64,000 nucleotides of DNA from Polaribacter cellanae (GCF_017569185.1 NZ_CP071869.1:744001-808000), one strand, 5' to 3'; positions 34,560-44,164 are shown, counted from the first letter of the stretch. A program made the numbers and translations. The notes: generated by a model from the letters alone, not told the origin.

Positions 34560-34955
34560 CTACTTTTCAGCATACAAAACCCCCAAAACTTCTTCTCGAA
34601 TTCTTACAGGTTTATAAGTCTTAACATCCAACATTCCCCAAACCGTTTTTGCTTTTACCAATAATTCTTCACCTTTATAAAACTCCATCAAACGTTCCGA
34701 TTTAAAACCTCTGGTCTCTCCTACCCAGGTTTTAACAGTAATTTCATCATCCAAAACTGCTTGTTTTAAATATTCTATTTCGTGTTTTAGAACTACCCAA
34801 ATATATTGTTGCAAAGGATTTTCTTTGGTTAAAAAAGACCAATGTTCAAAAGCGACAGTATCCATCCATTTTACATACACCACATTGTTTACATGATTTA
34901 AATCGTCTAAATCTTTTGATGTTACTTTTAATTTATATTCAAAAACAGACTTCAT
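34560..34955 (-). CDS. Acyl-CoA thioesterase (4HBT hot-dog family)
   Basis: 131 residues. The N-terminal VTSKDLDDLNHVNNVVYVKWMD is the classic 4-hydroxybenzoyl-CoA-thioesterase pattern with catalytic Asp (DLNHVNN) near residue 17. The rest fits a YbgC-like hot-dog fold that hydrolyses acyl-CoA or acyl-ACP. It is a single gene, divergent from the MATE pump. Confidence 0.88.
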   Translation of the reverse strand: MKSVFEYKLKVTSKDLDDLNHVNNVVYVKWMDTVAFEHWSFLTKENPLQQYIWVVLKHEIEYLKQAVLDDEITVKTWVGETRGFKSERLMEFYKGEELLVKAKTVWGMLDVKTYKPVRIREEVLGVLYAEK

Positions 34956-35058
34956 ACTTCAATTTTTTGCAAACTTAGAAATTTTAATAAGCATATAATA
35001 ATAATTGATGTTTCAATTTAGATAAAACAGTTTATAATTACGTTCTTTGCACTCTCTT

Positions 35059-36396
35059 ATGAATAAATTAGCAAGCGACTTAGGCACCGAAAAAATTAGC
35101 AAATTATTGATTAAACAAGCAGTTCCTGCAACCATTGGAATTCTTGTAATGTCTTTAAATATGATTGTAGACACCATTTTTGTAGGACAATGGATTGGTG
35201 TTTTGGCAATTGCAGCAATTACTGTGGTTTTACCTATTGCATTTTTAATTTCTTCCATTGGAATGGGAATTGGAATTGGAGGAAGTTCTATCATATCTAG
35301 AGCTTTAGGTGCAAATAAACCTGAAAAAGCTTTTTTAACGTTTGGAAACCAGATTTGTTTAACTGTTATACTTGCCATTCTTTTTGTAACTCTTGGAAAC
35401 ATTTTTAGCGTTCCTATTTTGAATTTATTTGGCGCAAAAGGAGCTATTTTACCAATTGCATCCGAATATTTTGGTGTAATTATTTATGGAGTTCCTTTTT
35501 TAGCGTTTGCAATGATGGGAAATCCAGTAATTCGTGCCGAAGGAAAACCAAAATTTGCGATGTATGCAATGATGGTTCCAGCAGTTTTAAATGTGGTTTT
35601 AGACATATTATTTATAAAAGTTTTCGATTGGGGAATGTATGGAGCGGGTTTGGCTACTTCTTTATCTTATGCCAGTTGTGGCTTATATATTTTGTATTTC
35701 TTTTTATCGTCTAAAAGTGAATTAAAAATAATTCCGAAAAACTTTAAATTAGATTTTAAAATTGTACGAGAAATTGTTGAATTAGGTGGAGTTTCTGTCG
35801 TAAGACAAGGCGCAATTAGCATTTTAATGATTGTTTTAAACTACTCTCTTTTTATATATGGAGGCGAAATTTCTATAGCGGTTTTCGGGATTATAAACAG
35901 AGTAATGATGTTTGCATTATCGCCAGTTTTAGGAGTTTCTCAAGGATTTTTACCAGTTGCTGGTTTTAATATTGGGGCAGAAAAAAACGACAGAGTTAAA
36001 GAAACTATTAAAAAGTCTATTTATTTTGGTTCTATTATAGGAACAATTATTTTTATTGGAATTGTTATTTTTAAAGAACAAATTATCTGGATTTTTACCA
36101 ACGATACAACATTGTTAGACAAAACTCCAAACGCAATGCTCATCGTATTTTTAGTCACACCCATTGTAACGATGCAATTAATTGGAGCTGCCTATTTTCA
36201 AGCCGCAGGAAAAGCAATGCCAGCATTATTTTTAACACTTTTAAAACAGGGAATTTTCTTGATTCCATTGGCTTATTTTTTACCTATGTATTATGGTGTA
36301 AATGGAGTTTGGTGGTCTTTTCCAATTGCAGATACGTTATCTACAATTATTACGATTATCGTTTTAAAAAGTGAAGTGGATAAAAATCTCCAATAG
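35059..36396 (+). CDS. MATE-family multidrug efflux pump
   Basis: 445 residues from ATG 35059 (MNKLASDLG); a TTG at 35047 adds four residues and is less likely. Twelve hydrophobic segments form two related halves (PATIGILVMSLNMIVDTIFV and GISILMIVLNYSLF regions), with the MATE features GASQG-like GVSQGFLPVAGFNIGA and RALGANKPEKA. Such pumps export drugs or metabolites by Na+ or H+ antiport. A TetR gene follows 123 bases later and probably controls it. Confidence 0.92.
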   Translation: MNKLASDLGTEKISKLLIKQAVPATIGILVMSLNMIVDTIFVGQWIGVLAIAAITVVLPIAFLISSIGMGIGIGGSSIISRALGANKPEKAFLTFGNQICLTVILAILFVTLGNIFSVPILNLFGAKGAILPIASEYFGVIIYGVPFLAFAMMGNPVIRAEGKPKFAMYAMMVPAVLNVVLDILFIKVFDWGMYGAGLATSLSYASCGLYILYFFLSSKSELKIIPKNFKLDFKIVREIVELGGVSVVRQGAISILMIVLNYSLFIYGGEISIAVFGIINRVMMFALSPVLGVSQGFLPVAGFNIGAEKNDRVKETIKKSIYFGSIIGTIIFIGIVIFKEQIIWIFTNDTTLLDKTPNAMLIVFLVTPIVTMQLIGAAYFQAAGKAMPALFLTLLKQGIFLIPLAYFLPMYYGVNGVWWSFPIADTLSTIITIIVLKSEVDKNLQ

Positions 36397-36492
36397 ATTT
36401 TCTTCTTTTTGTTAATATCCTTTTAATAAAATAGTTTTCTTTTTGTGTTTTAAGTTAAATTTATGACTAATTTAGTAAATTAAACTAATTAT

Positions 36493-36500
36493 TAATTTTG
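36493..36500 (+). promoter_or_regulatory. -7 box of the second TetR gene
   Basis: TAATTTTG fits TAnnTTTG and overlaps the palindromic operator, 19 bases before the ATG. Confidence 0.5.
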
Positions 36501-36516
36501 AAATGATTGTTTCAAA
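36497..36516. promoter_or_regulatory. Palindromic operator over the TetR promoter
   Basis: TTTGAAA-TGATTG-TTTCAAA has perfect 7-base arms and covers the -7 box to just before the ATG, the expected place for autorepression. A related word (GAAACAATCGTTCT) lies after the gene at 37100-37113. Confidence 0.6.
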
Positions 36517-36519
36517 CCT

Positions 36520-37086
36520 ATGTCAAAAAACACATCTTTTAATAAAGTGAAAATTTTGAATAAAGTTACCACACTTTTTCATTCAAAAGGTTATTGTGCA
36601 ACTTCTATGCAAGACATTGTTGAAGCGAGTACCCTAAACAGGTCTAGTATTTACAATACGTTTGGCAGTAAATTAGAATTGTTTATAGCGTGTTTTGATT
36701 CTTGCGAAACAAAATACAGAAGAGACATTCAAAAAATAATAATGGCGTCTACCAATCCGTTAAAATCAGTTCGACAAATTTTAGAACTCTCTATTAATAA
36801 AAGTATTAATGGTTATTTAATTCCGAATTATATTTCTGAAATTAAAAATAAAGAACCCAAAATTAGTAGATTGATTGATAACCAACAAGCATATTTTGTA
36901 GATTTATTTGAAGATATTGTAAAAAGAGGGCAAGGTTTGGGTTCTATAAACAACAGTAAATCCAGTAAACAGTATGCAAATTACTTATTAACTTCTTACC
37001 AAGGTTTGCAAATAATGAAAAGCTTCCCTGAAAATGATTATAAGCTACAAAATGTAATTTACGACATAATTTCTGTGATAGAATAA
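36520..37086 (+). CDS. TetR-family regulator, probably of the MATE pump
   Basis: 188 residues. The HTH (VTTLFHSKGYCATSMQDIVE then LNRSSIYNTFGSKLELF) is typical of TetR proteins, with an AcrR/QacR-like ligand domain behind it. The palindrome TTTGAAA-N6-TTTCAAA overlaps its own -7 box, which points to self-repression. The codirectional MATE gene just upstream is the natural second target. Confidence 0.88.
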   Translation: MSKNTSFNKVKILNKVTTLFHSKGYCATSMQDIVEASTLNRSSIYNTFGSKLELFIACFDSCETKYRRDIQKIIMASTNPLKSVRQILELSINKSINGYLIPNYISEIKNKEPKISRLIDNQQAYFVDLFEDIVKRGQGLGSINNSKSSKQYANYLLTSYQGLQIMKSFPENDYKLQNVIYDIISVIE

Positions 37087-37135
37087 GTTGTTTAAAACTG
37101 AAACAATCGTTCTAAATATATATTAATTTTAAAAT

Positions 37136-37810
37136 TTAAATAATTCGTTCTCCGTTTAAATTTGTCGTTAAAATATCGCTAAATAAATTAAAAAACGGAC
37201 GTAAAGCTCTAAAACTTTTGTCTACTTCTTGCACAAAATTAGGAGACAACACTTCTTTATCTGTAAAATTTTTAGTGGCAATAAATCCTTTTTTACGTAA
37301 CAAATCTACATCTGGATGTTCCTTATCAAAACCTCTTGGAGCTGTTTTTAATTCGCTAAAACTTTCGAATTTTCCACCAAAATGTTTTTTGTAATTCTTC
37401 TCTTCTAAAATGTCTTTTATTTCGGAAGCATCTAATTCAATTTCTTTACGAATTCGGAATAAATCTTCTTTACTCGGTTCCCAAAATCCGCCCGCTAAAA
37501 AAGACTCTCCTGGTCTAATCCTTAGAAAATAACCACCTCTTAATTCTTTTCCTAATCTCGAATAGGAATTTGCAAAATGTGCTTTGTAAGGAGTTTTGTC
37601 TTTAGAAAAACGAACATCTCTATAAATACGCATCATTTTAGATGTCTCTATTTCGTCGTGTTTTTGAAGATTTAGATGGATTTCTGCAAATACATCCTTA
37701 GTATTTTGTTGTGCTTTTAAATAGGTTTCTTTATGTTCTGCAAACCAATCTCTGTCGTTGTTCTTTTTTAAATTTTCTAAATATTGGAGCGTAGATTTTT
37801 CGATTTGCAT
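37136..37810 (-). CDS. DUF2461 (TIGR02453) family protein
   Basis: 224 residues. The family signatures are clear: FLENLKKNNDRDWFAEHK-type N-terminus (here LENLKKNNDRDWFAEHKETY), RIYRDVRFSKDKTPYK, GYFLRIRPGESFLAGGFW and a C-terminal LRPFFNLF. The family is widespread but uncharacterised; no catalytic role is known. It is a single gene, convergent with the TetR gene. Confidence 0.9.
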   Translation of the reverse strand: MQIEKSTLQYLENLKKNNDRDWFAEHKETYLKAQQNTKDVFAEIHLNLQKHDEIETSKMMRIYRDVRFSKDKTPYKAHFANSYSRLGKELRGGYFLRIRPGESFLAGGFWEPSKEDLFRIRKEIELDASEIKDILEEKNYKKHFGGKFESFSELKTAPRGFDKEHPDVDLLRKKGFIATKNFTDKEVLSPNFVQEVDKSFRALRPFFNLFSDILTTNLNGERII

Positions 37811-38028
37811 TTTACAAAAATTTTAGATGTTAAATTTACGAATATTTATATAGAAAATAGATTGAAAAAAAAGTAAAAAAGACACAGATTTCACAGATTA
37901 TGTAGATTTTAAAAAATCTAACAATTTTTTAGTTTGTTAATTTATAAAAAATAATTGGATGGTATTTTAAAATTCAAGAATTGTAAAGTTTTAATGCTGT
38001 AACTTTGTTAGGTTCATATCAATAATTA

Positions 38029-38844
38029 ATGCACGAAAAAACAACAAAAATTCAGAATAGATATGATGGTTTTCTACAAACAAATGGTTTGTGGAATAAT
38101 AAAGTTATTTATGGTTTAAATCAATTTTATATTGAAAATACATCTGTAAAAATAAATATTGAAATCAATGAAAAATTACGGCTTGGAAAATATATAGAAC
38201 GTTTTGTTTCTTTCCAAATCGCTCAAGAAAAAAACATTGAAATTCTTGCAGAAAACATCCAAATTCAACAAGAAAAAAGAACTTTAGGTGAATTGGATTG
38301 TATTCTTCTAAAAGATGGTAAACCAATTCATTTAGAAGTTATTTATAAATTCTACTTATATGATGCTTCTATTGGAACTTCAGAAATTAACCATTTTATT
38401 GGTCCGAATAGAAAAGATTCTTTAATAGAAAAACTTACAAAACTCAAAGAAAAGCAATTGCCACTGCTCTACTCTAATGAATGTGCATCTTTTTTGAAAA
38501 CGATCAACTTAAAACCTAATGAAATAGAACAGCAAGTTTATTTTAAAGCACAATTATTTGTTCCTTTTTCAGATAGAAATATCAACTTAAAACAACTAAA
38601 CAATAATTGCATTGCTGGGTTTTATAGCAATACAAAAGAATTATATCAATTTAAAGACTGTAAATTTTACATTCCCCATAAAAAAGATTGGTTGCTAATT
38701 CCTCATACAAATATAAAATGGCTCAATTTTAAGGATTTTAAAAAAAATTCTACTGAGTATTTAGAAAGACAATTTGCTCCACTCTGTTGGCTTAAAAAAA
38801 CAAATGGAGAAATGGAAAAGTTCTTTTTGGTTTGGTGGAGTTAA
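38029..38844 (+). CDS. DUF1853 family protein
   Basis: 271 residues. The central part GELDCILLKDGKPIHLEVIYKFYLY (key residues E, D, E and K around positions 87-103) has the look of a PD-(D/E)XK nuclease core, and the whole resembles DUF1853. Also typical are the N-terminal LGKYIERFVSFQIA and the C-terminal CWLKK region. The role is unknown; a nuclease activity is only inferred from the motif. It is a single gene followed by a heptamer array. Confidence 0.75.
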   Translation: MHEKTTKIQNRYDGFLQTNGLWNNKVIYGLNQFYIENTSVKINIEINEKLRLGKYIERFVSFQIAQEKNIEILAENIQIQQEKRTLGELDCILLKDGKPIHLEVIYKFYLYDASIGTSEINHFIGPNRKDSLIEKLTKLKEKQLPLLYSNECASFLKTINLKPNEIEQQVYFKAQLFVPFSDRNINLKQLNNNCIAGFYSNTKELYQFKDCKFYIPHKKDWLLIPHTNIKWLNFKDFKKNSTEYLERQFAPLCWLKKTNGEMEKFFLVWWS

Positions 38845-38894
38845 AATGACTGATGATTTTATGACTTAAGATCACTTAATAGGATAAAAACTGG

Positions 38895-38943
38895 TCTTAT
38901 GTCTTATGTCTTATGTCTTATGTCTTATGTCTTATGTCTTATG
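38895..38943. repeat. Heptanucleotide tandem array TCTTATG, seven copies
   Basis: Seven perfect units of TCTTATG, followed by TCAAAATTAAAAAAAAGG and a terminator hairpin. The aroB array (23140) ends the same way (ACAAAATTGAAAAA and a hairpin), so array and terminator seem to travel together. Confidence 0.95.
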
Positions 38944-38953
38944 TCAAAATTAA

Positions 38954-38985
38954 AAAAAAGGAATTTCACGAATGAAATTCCTTTG
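38954..38985. terminator. Bidirectional terminator after the heptamer array
   Basis: AAAGGAATTTCA-CGAA-TGAAATTCCTTT hairpin between convergent genes (DUF1853 and the adaptor protein gene). Confidence 0.8.
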
Positions 38986-39010
38986 TTATAAAATCAATTA
39001 ATTCTTAGAA

Positions 39011-40123
39011 CTAATTATCTTTCTTTTTAGAATCTTTTGAAGCTTTGTTCCAAATTTTTATTTGATCTTCTTCTGTAACTCCTTCTAAAACCTCCACATT
39101 TACGCCATCTGAAGTTCCTAATTTAACAGTTACTTTTTTATAAGTATCATCAGCCTGTTTTACTTCTACATAAGGCTCTTCTGTTTTTTTATCGAACCTT
39201 AATAAAGCCTCTTTTATAGATAAAACACTGTCTTTTTTTTCTAGAACAATATCTGCATTGGCACTGTAACCAGCTCTAATAAAAAATTTATCGTCTAAAG
39301 AAACATCTGCTTTAATTTTAAATTGTACAGCACCACCTTCTTCTGTTCCTTTAGGTGCAATAAAATTTAATTTTGCTGGAAATTTCTTTCCTTCAATCGC
39401 GCCAATTGAAACTTCAATATCAGATCCTTTTACCAATTTACCAACTTCAGATTCGTCTACTTTTCCTTCGAAAATCATTTTACTCATGTCTGCAATCGAT
39501 GCAATTGTTGTACCTGCATTAAAGTTGTTCGATTGAATTACTTGATCTCCTTCTTTTACAGGAATTTCTAAAATTGTACCAGACATTTGTGCTACAATGT
39601 TTGTGTTTGCAGAACCTCCAGATCCTGCAGAGCCTCTTTTTATAATTTGGTAATCGTTTTGTGCATTTTTTAAATCTTGCTTCGCTTGATTGTAAGTTAA
39701 TTCTACGCCTTCGAATTCAGATCTTGCAATTACACCTTTATCGAAAAGGTTTTTGGTTCTTTTATAAGAAATTTGAGCATTATTTAACCTTAATTTCGCA
39801 TTATCTACTCTACCTCTTGCACTAATTAAAGATTGCTCATTAGGTACAACTCTTACAGTTGCAATTAGATCTCCTTTTTTAACTTTAGAACCTTCTAACA
39901 ACATAATCTTATCGATAATACCTGTTATTTGTGGTTTAATTTCAATTTCCTCTAAAGGTGTTACTTTTCCAGTAGCTACTGTTTTTTTTACAATTGTAGT
40001 TCTAAATGGAGTTTCAGTTTCGTATTCTACAATACTTTTTTGGTTCTTTTTTCCGAACCAAATAAGTGCTGCAATAAACAATATTGCTATAATACCTAAA
40101 ATAATTTTTGATCTCTTACTCAT
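39011..40123 (-). CDS. MacA/HlyD-like periplasmic adaptor of an ABC efflux system
   Basis: 370 residues. One N-terminal membrane helix (IILGIIAILFIAALIWF) precedes the lipoyl half (GIIDKIMLLEGSKVKKGDLI), a coiled coil (about 105-160) and the barrel and membrane-proximal parts. It is the last gene of a four-gene operon: ATPase, two permeases, adaptor. It should link the MacB-like permeases to an outer-membrane channel encoded elsewhere. Confidence 0.9.
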   Translation of the reverse strand: MSKRSKIILGIIAILFIAALIWFGKKNQKSIVEYETETPFRTTIVKKTVATGKVTPLEEIEIKPQITGIIDKIMLLEGSKVKKGDLIATVRVVPNEQSLISARGRVDNAKLRLNNAQISYKRTKNLFDKGVIARSEFEGVELTYNQAKQDLKNAQNDYQIIKRGSAGSGGSANTNIVAQMSGTILEIPVKEGDQVIQSNNFNAGTTIASIADMSKMIFEGKVDESEVGKLVKGSDIEVSIGAIEGKKFPAKLNFIAPKGTEEGGAVQFKIKADVSLDDKFFIRAGYSANADIVLEKKDSVLSIKEALLRFDKKTEEPYVEVKQADDTYKKVTVKLGTSDGVNVEVLEGVTEEDQIKIWNKASKDSKKKDN

Positions 40124-40142
40124 GATTTGTTGTTAATTGATT

Positions 40143-41387
40143 TTATTCTTCTCTTAATGCTTCTATTGGTTTTACTACTGTTGCCATGTGTGCAGGTATT
40201 AAACCGATTAAAGTTCCTAACACAATTAAAGTGGCAAATGCTATTAAAATAATTGGAATGTTAACTGTTGGGTTTATTAAAGTTGCATCTTCTCCTTGGC
40301 CAAGTTTCCAATCTATTAAAAATAATATAAAACTTCCGAAAATAATCCCTAACATTCCTGCAATGGTTGTTAGAAATACAGATTCTAATATAATTTGTTG
40401 TCTTATACTTTTGGGGGTTGCTCCTAAGGCTCTTCGAATTCCAATTTCTTTGGTACGTTCTTTTACGGTAATTAAAAGTATATTTCCAATCGCGAAAACT
40501 CCAGCAATTAATGTAGCAATTCCTACAAACCATGTTAAAAACTGCATTCCAACTAAAAAGCCAGTTACTTTGCCTATTTCTTTTCCTAAATTTGCGCTGC
40601 CAAAAGCTCTTTCGTCATCTGGATGTACTTTATGAAGTCCTTTTAAAGTTAAAAGTACATCTTTTTCCATTTGCTCGATATTGGTGCCTTCATTGGCGGT
40701 AATCATCATCCAATCGACTTTATTTGCAGTGTTGTATACTTTTTTAAAAGTCGTAAAAGGTATATAGGCACAGTCTCCATCAAAATCTATGGTATTGGAG
40801 GGTTTATAGACTCCAATAACCTGATAACCAATCGCATTAATTTTTATGTATTGCCCAATTGGCATTTCGTCTTTATCGAACAACTGCTTGTACATATCTT
40901 CTGATATTACAGCAACTTTTGCCTTATTTAAAATATCATTTCCGTTTATGAAACGACCATATATTAATTGCTTTTTTTGAATTTGGTCTAAAACAGGATA
41001 GTCTCCACTTACTTTAAAATCTCCAGACTTAAAATCTTTAATTATTAAATTATTTGTTTGATTTCTTGGTGCTAATAATTTTATTTCAGTTGAATATTCC
41101 GATTTTAGAACCTCAATATCATTCATTGTTAAACTAAACCTTCTTCCTTCTTGGAATCCTTTAAAAGGTGTATCTGTAGATTGCGTCCAAACAAAAACAC
41201 TATTGGTTGCGAAATTTCCAAAGAGTTTATTAAAACTATTTTCTAAACCTCTTGCTGCTCCCAATAAAACCACTAAGAGAAAGATACCCCATAAAACACC
41301 AATTATAGTAATTGCTGTTCTTACTTTGTTTTTACGAATGCTTCCGTAAATTTCTTGCCAAGTATCTGAATCGAATAAAAATTTCAT
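40143..41387 (-). CDS. MacB-like ABC permease (second copy)
   Basis: 414 residues: an N-terminal membrane helix (RTAITIIGVLWGIFLLVVLL), a large periplasmic domain (about 50-280, MacB_PCD), then three FtsX-type helices with KERTKEIGIRRALGATPKSI, the coupling motif for the ATPase. It ends PIEALREE, near-identical to the partner's end (PIEALRAD), so the two permeases are paralogues and may form a heterodimer. The gap to the first permease is two bases. Confidence 0.9.
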   Translation of the reverse strand: MKFLFDSDTWQEIYGSIRKNKVRTAITIIGVLWGIFLLVVLLGAARGLENSFNKLFGNFATNSVFVWTQSTDTPFKGFQEGRRFSLTMNDIEVLKSEYSTEIKLLAPRNQTNNLIIKDFKSGDFKVSGDYPVLDQIQKKQLIYGRFINGNDILNKAKVAVISEDMYKQLFDKDEMPIGQYIKINAIGYQVIGVYKPSNTIDFDGDCAYIPFTTFKKVYNTANKVDWMMITANEGTNIEQMEKDVLLTLKGLHKVHPDDERAFGSANLGKEIGKVTGFLVGMQFLTWFVGIATLIAGVFAIGNILLITVKERTKEIGIRRALGATPKSIRQQIILESVFLTTIAGMLGIIFGSFILFLIDWKLGQGEDATLINPTVNIPIILIAFATLIVLGTLIGLIPAHMATVVKPIEALREE

Positions 41388-41389
41388 AT

Positions 41390-42622
41390 TTAATCTGCTC
41401 TTAATGCTTCTATAGGTTTAATATTTGCAGCTCTTTTTGCTGGAAGATAACCAGCTATTAATCCTGATATTATTAAAATAACAGTTGCACCAATTACAGT
41501 TCCAGAACCTACACTTGGGTCTTTAATAAAATAATCTTCTTCTAAACTATTGCCTACTAAACTTAATATATAGGTTCCTAAGGTTAGACCTGCATACCCT
41601 GCAAGTGTGGTAATTAAAACCGATTCTTGAACAACCATACCAACTATAGAAGCTGGTTTTGCTCCCAGTGCTTTTCTAATTCCAAATTCTTTGGTTCTTT
41701 CTTTTATTACAAAAATCATAATATTAGAAATACCAATAATTCCAGCGATTAGGGTTCCTGAACCTATAAAACCAATAATAAAAGTTAAAGCAAGCATTAC
41801 AGTACTAATAAATTTATTAGCTTCTGCCATATTTCTTACGGATAAAGCACTTTGGTCATCTGGATGAATGTCTAATCTTTTTCGTAAATCTCGCTCCATT
41901 TTATTACCGAAAGCAATGGCTGCATCTGTACTTAAATTGGGGTTATATCCTAGGTTTATTTGACTAATGTAATCGTTATTTCCATACATACTTTGTGCTG
42001 TAGTTACAGGCATATATGCAATTCTTTCTTCATTATCTCCTCCTTCATCAGAAAAAACACCAATAATTAAAAAAGAACTTCCATTTACATTTACTCTTTT
42101 TCCTAAGGCAACTTTTTCTCCAAATAAATCTTTTTTAATCAATCGACCAATTACCAAAACTTTCGATTTCTCTTTTAAATCTCTTTCGTTTAAATAGCGG
42201 CCATCGTCTATAATTGTTTTCTCTAAAAATTGATGATCTGGATTTACAGCTCTAACATTATAAGTATTAGCTTCACTTTTATATTTTATACTAAAATTTT
42301 TGTAGATTCTTGCAGATTGATATTGTATTTTATCTTCATACTCGTCTGCAACAAAATTATAATCGTCGTTTCTTAGTTGAACTCTTCTACCTGTTTGCAA
42401 ACCTTTATAGGGTTTCGAAGTTTTCCAAACTCTTACAAACATAGAGTTTTGTGCGTCATCTGCAAAAGCTCCTTTAAAAAAATTACCAAGCCCATTTGCA
42501 ACTCCAAATAATAGTGTAAAAAGTAAAATTGCAAAAGCAACAGTAAAACCAGACATTACAGAACGTAACCTGTTTTTATTAATACTTTGAAAAATTTCTC
42601 TCCAGCGATCTAAATCAAACAT
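41390..42622 (-). CDS. MacB-like ABC permease (first copy)
   Basis: 410 residues from ATG 42622 (MFDLDRWREIFQSI); the frame is open further upstream into the ATPase gene but homology starts here. Architecture as in the partner: an N-terminal helix (SGFTVAFAILLFTLLFGVA), a periplasmic domain with DPSVGSGTV-like loops, and FtsX helices with KERTKEFGIRKALGAKPASI. It follows the ATPase stop directly. Confidence 0.9.
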   Translation of the reverse strand: MFDLDRWREIFQSINKNRLRSVMSGFTVAFAILLFTLLFGVANGLGNFFKGAFADDAQNSMFVRVWKTSKPYKGLQTGRRVQLRNDDYNFVADEYEDKIQYQSARIYKNFSIKYKSEANTYNVRAVNPDHQFLEKTIIDDGRYLNERDLKEKSKVLVIGRLIKKDLFGEKVALGKRVNVNGSSFLIIGVFSDEGGDNEERIAYMPVTTAQSMYGNNDYISQINLGYNPNLSTDAAIAFGNKMERDLRKRLDIHPDDQSALSVRNMAEANKFISTVMLALTFIIGFIGSGTLIAGIIGISNIMIFVIKERTKEFGIRKALGAKPASIVGMVVQESVLITTLAGYAGLTLGTYILSLVGNSLEEDYFIKDPSVGSGTVIGATVILIISGLIAGYLPAKRAANIKPIEALRAD

Positions 42623-42623
42623 A

Positions 42624-43316
42624 TTAAACTGCTTTAGATGCTTTTGTGAATTCGTCGCTAATAATTCTACCATCTTTTAAACGAACAATTCTTTTCGTTT
42701 GTTCTGCAACTTCTTCTTCGTGTGTAATTACGAAAACCGTCATTCCTTCGTCGTTAATATCTTTTAACAAATCCATTACAGAGTCTGTTGTGGTAGAATC
42801 TAATGCTCCTGTTGGCTCATCTGCCAAAACAACTTTTGGTTTTGTAACCAAAGCTCTTGCAATGGCAACACGTTGTTTTTGACCTCCAGAAAGTTCGTTT
42901 GGTAAGTGACCCGCCCAATCTTTTAAACCTACTTTATCTAAATAATCTAAGGCAATTTCTAAACGCTCTTTTCTGCTAATTCCTTTATAATATAAAGGTA
43001 AAGCAACATTTTCTACAGCTGTTTTGTAAGAAATAAGGTTGAATGATTGAAAGATAAACCCTAAGAATTTGTTACGCAATTGCGCTGCTTTTTTCTCATT
43101 CATATCTTTTATTAGCTGTCCATTTAAGTAGTAATTACCTGCGTCATGAACATCCAATAAACCTACAATATTTAATAGTGTAGATTTTCCTGAACCAGAA
43201 GAACCCATAATAGAAACAAATTCGCCTTCTTTTATGTGTAAATCTATTCCTTTTAATACGTGTAGAGAATCTTTTCCAATCGGATAAGACTTGTGCAGTT
43301 CTTCAATTTTAATCAT
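42624..43316 (-). CDS. ABC transporter ATPase (MacB/LolD type)
   Basis: 230 residues with intact motifs: GSSGSGKSTLLN (Walker A, about residue 38), the Q-loop FQSFNLI, LSGGQKQRVAIARAL (signature), VLADEPTGALD (Walker B) and VITHEEE (H-loop). It powers the two FtsX-type permeases behind it. Such systems export lipoproteins, peptides or drugs across the envelope. It is the first gene of the operon; its upstream region is 318 bases with no sharp promoter visible. Confidence 0.95.
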   Translation of the reverse strand: MIKIEELHKSYPIGKDSLHVLKGIDLHIKEGEFVSIMGSSGSGKSTLLNIVGLLDVHDAGNYYLNGQLIKDMNEKKAAQLRNKFLGFIFQSFNLISYKTAVENVALPLYYKGISRKERLEIALDYLDKVGLKDWAGHLPNELSGGQKQRVAIARALVTKPKVVLADEPTGALDSTTTDSVMDLLKDINDEGMTVFVITHEEEVAEQTKRIVRLKDGRIISDEFTKASKAV

Positions 43317-43634
43317 CAGTTGGTTATTTTATCACGAATGTACCTAAAGCCATACACAGCAATTACTAATTTTTTGTTAAAAGCTAATATTGCATCAAAT
43401 ACAAACATAAGACGCTTTAAATTAAATATTGTTACAAGAAATAAAGCTTTTTTTATTTTAATATGTCTCTAGAATATAATTTTAACACGTTAGATAACAT
43501 AAAACTTTATTTAGATTTTCTTGAAAAGAAAATAAAAATTTTATAGGAAATTTAAAAGCGCCTCTTCTAAGAATTCTTTCCCTTTTAAAAAAAGTTGAAG
43601 TATCTTTGTAACGAACTTAATTTTGTTTGATTAA
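43317..43634. other. Divergent intergenic region, ABC operon and DCC gene
   Basis: 318 AT-rich bases. A TATCTTTG -7 box for the DCC gene lies at 43601-43608. No clear promoter is visible for the ABC operon and no ORF is present. Confidence 0.5.
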
Positions 43635-44051
43635 ATGATTGATATCCCTAAAAATAAGAAAGTAATTTTGTTTGATGGCGTTTGTAATTTGTGTAATAAT
43701 TCTGTAATAAAAGCGATTAAACACGACAAAAAAGATACTTTTTTATTCGCTTCTTTACAATCGGATTCTGGAAAAAAAATTACCAATTACTTAGGAATTG
43801 ATACTACAAAAATTGATTCTATTATTTTATACGAACCTAATGTTTCTTACGATGTAAAATCGACTGCCGCTTTAAAAGTGATAAATGATTTTGGTGGCAT
43901 TTGGAACCTAACAAAACTCTTATGGATTTTTCCTGAGGGTTTTAGAAATTTTGTTTACGATTATATTGCCAAAAACCGTTACAAATGGTTTGGCAAGAAA
44001 GAAAGTTGCATGATGCCTACTCCAGAATTAAAAGCGAAATTTTTAGCATAG
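43635..44051 (+). CDS. DCC-family thiol-disulfide oxidoreductase-like protein (DUF393)
   Basis: 138 residues. The N-terminal VILFDGVCNLCNNSV holds the DxxCxxC motif that names the family, and the C-terminal part WLTK/LLWIFPEGFRNFVYDYIAKNRYKWFGK is also typical. The protein is predicted to have a thioredoxin-like fold with a redox CxxC. It is cytoplasmic and has its own -7 box (43601-43608). Confidence 0.9.
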   Translation: MIDIPKNKKVILFDGVCNLCNNSVIKAIKHDKKDTFLFASLQSDSGKKITNYLGIDTTKIDSIILYEPNVSYDVKSTAALKVINDFGGIWNLTKLLWIFPEGFRNFVYDYIAKNRYKWFGKKESCMMPTPELKAKFLA

Positions 44052-44142
44052 AATTAAGTATTGGGTACAAAGTATTAAGCAATTATAATTTTTAGGTATG
44101 AAAATATTTGAGTTTTTAGTGCAAGCAAAATGATAGAAATAA

Positions 44143-44164
44143 CGTAAGACGTAAGACGTAAGAC
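44143..44164. repeat. Short heptamer array CGTAAGA, three copies
   Basis: Three perfect CGTAAGA units followed by CAAAAAAAACAC. It belongs to the same heptamer style (one or two substitutions from the complement of TCTTATG) as the arrays at 23140 and 38895. Confidence 0.85.

Noticed and set aside
40261..40635. Plus- and minus-frame ORFs inside the MacB-like permease genes
   Set aside because: They lie wholly within well-supported genes and show no domain.
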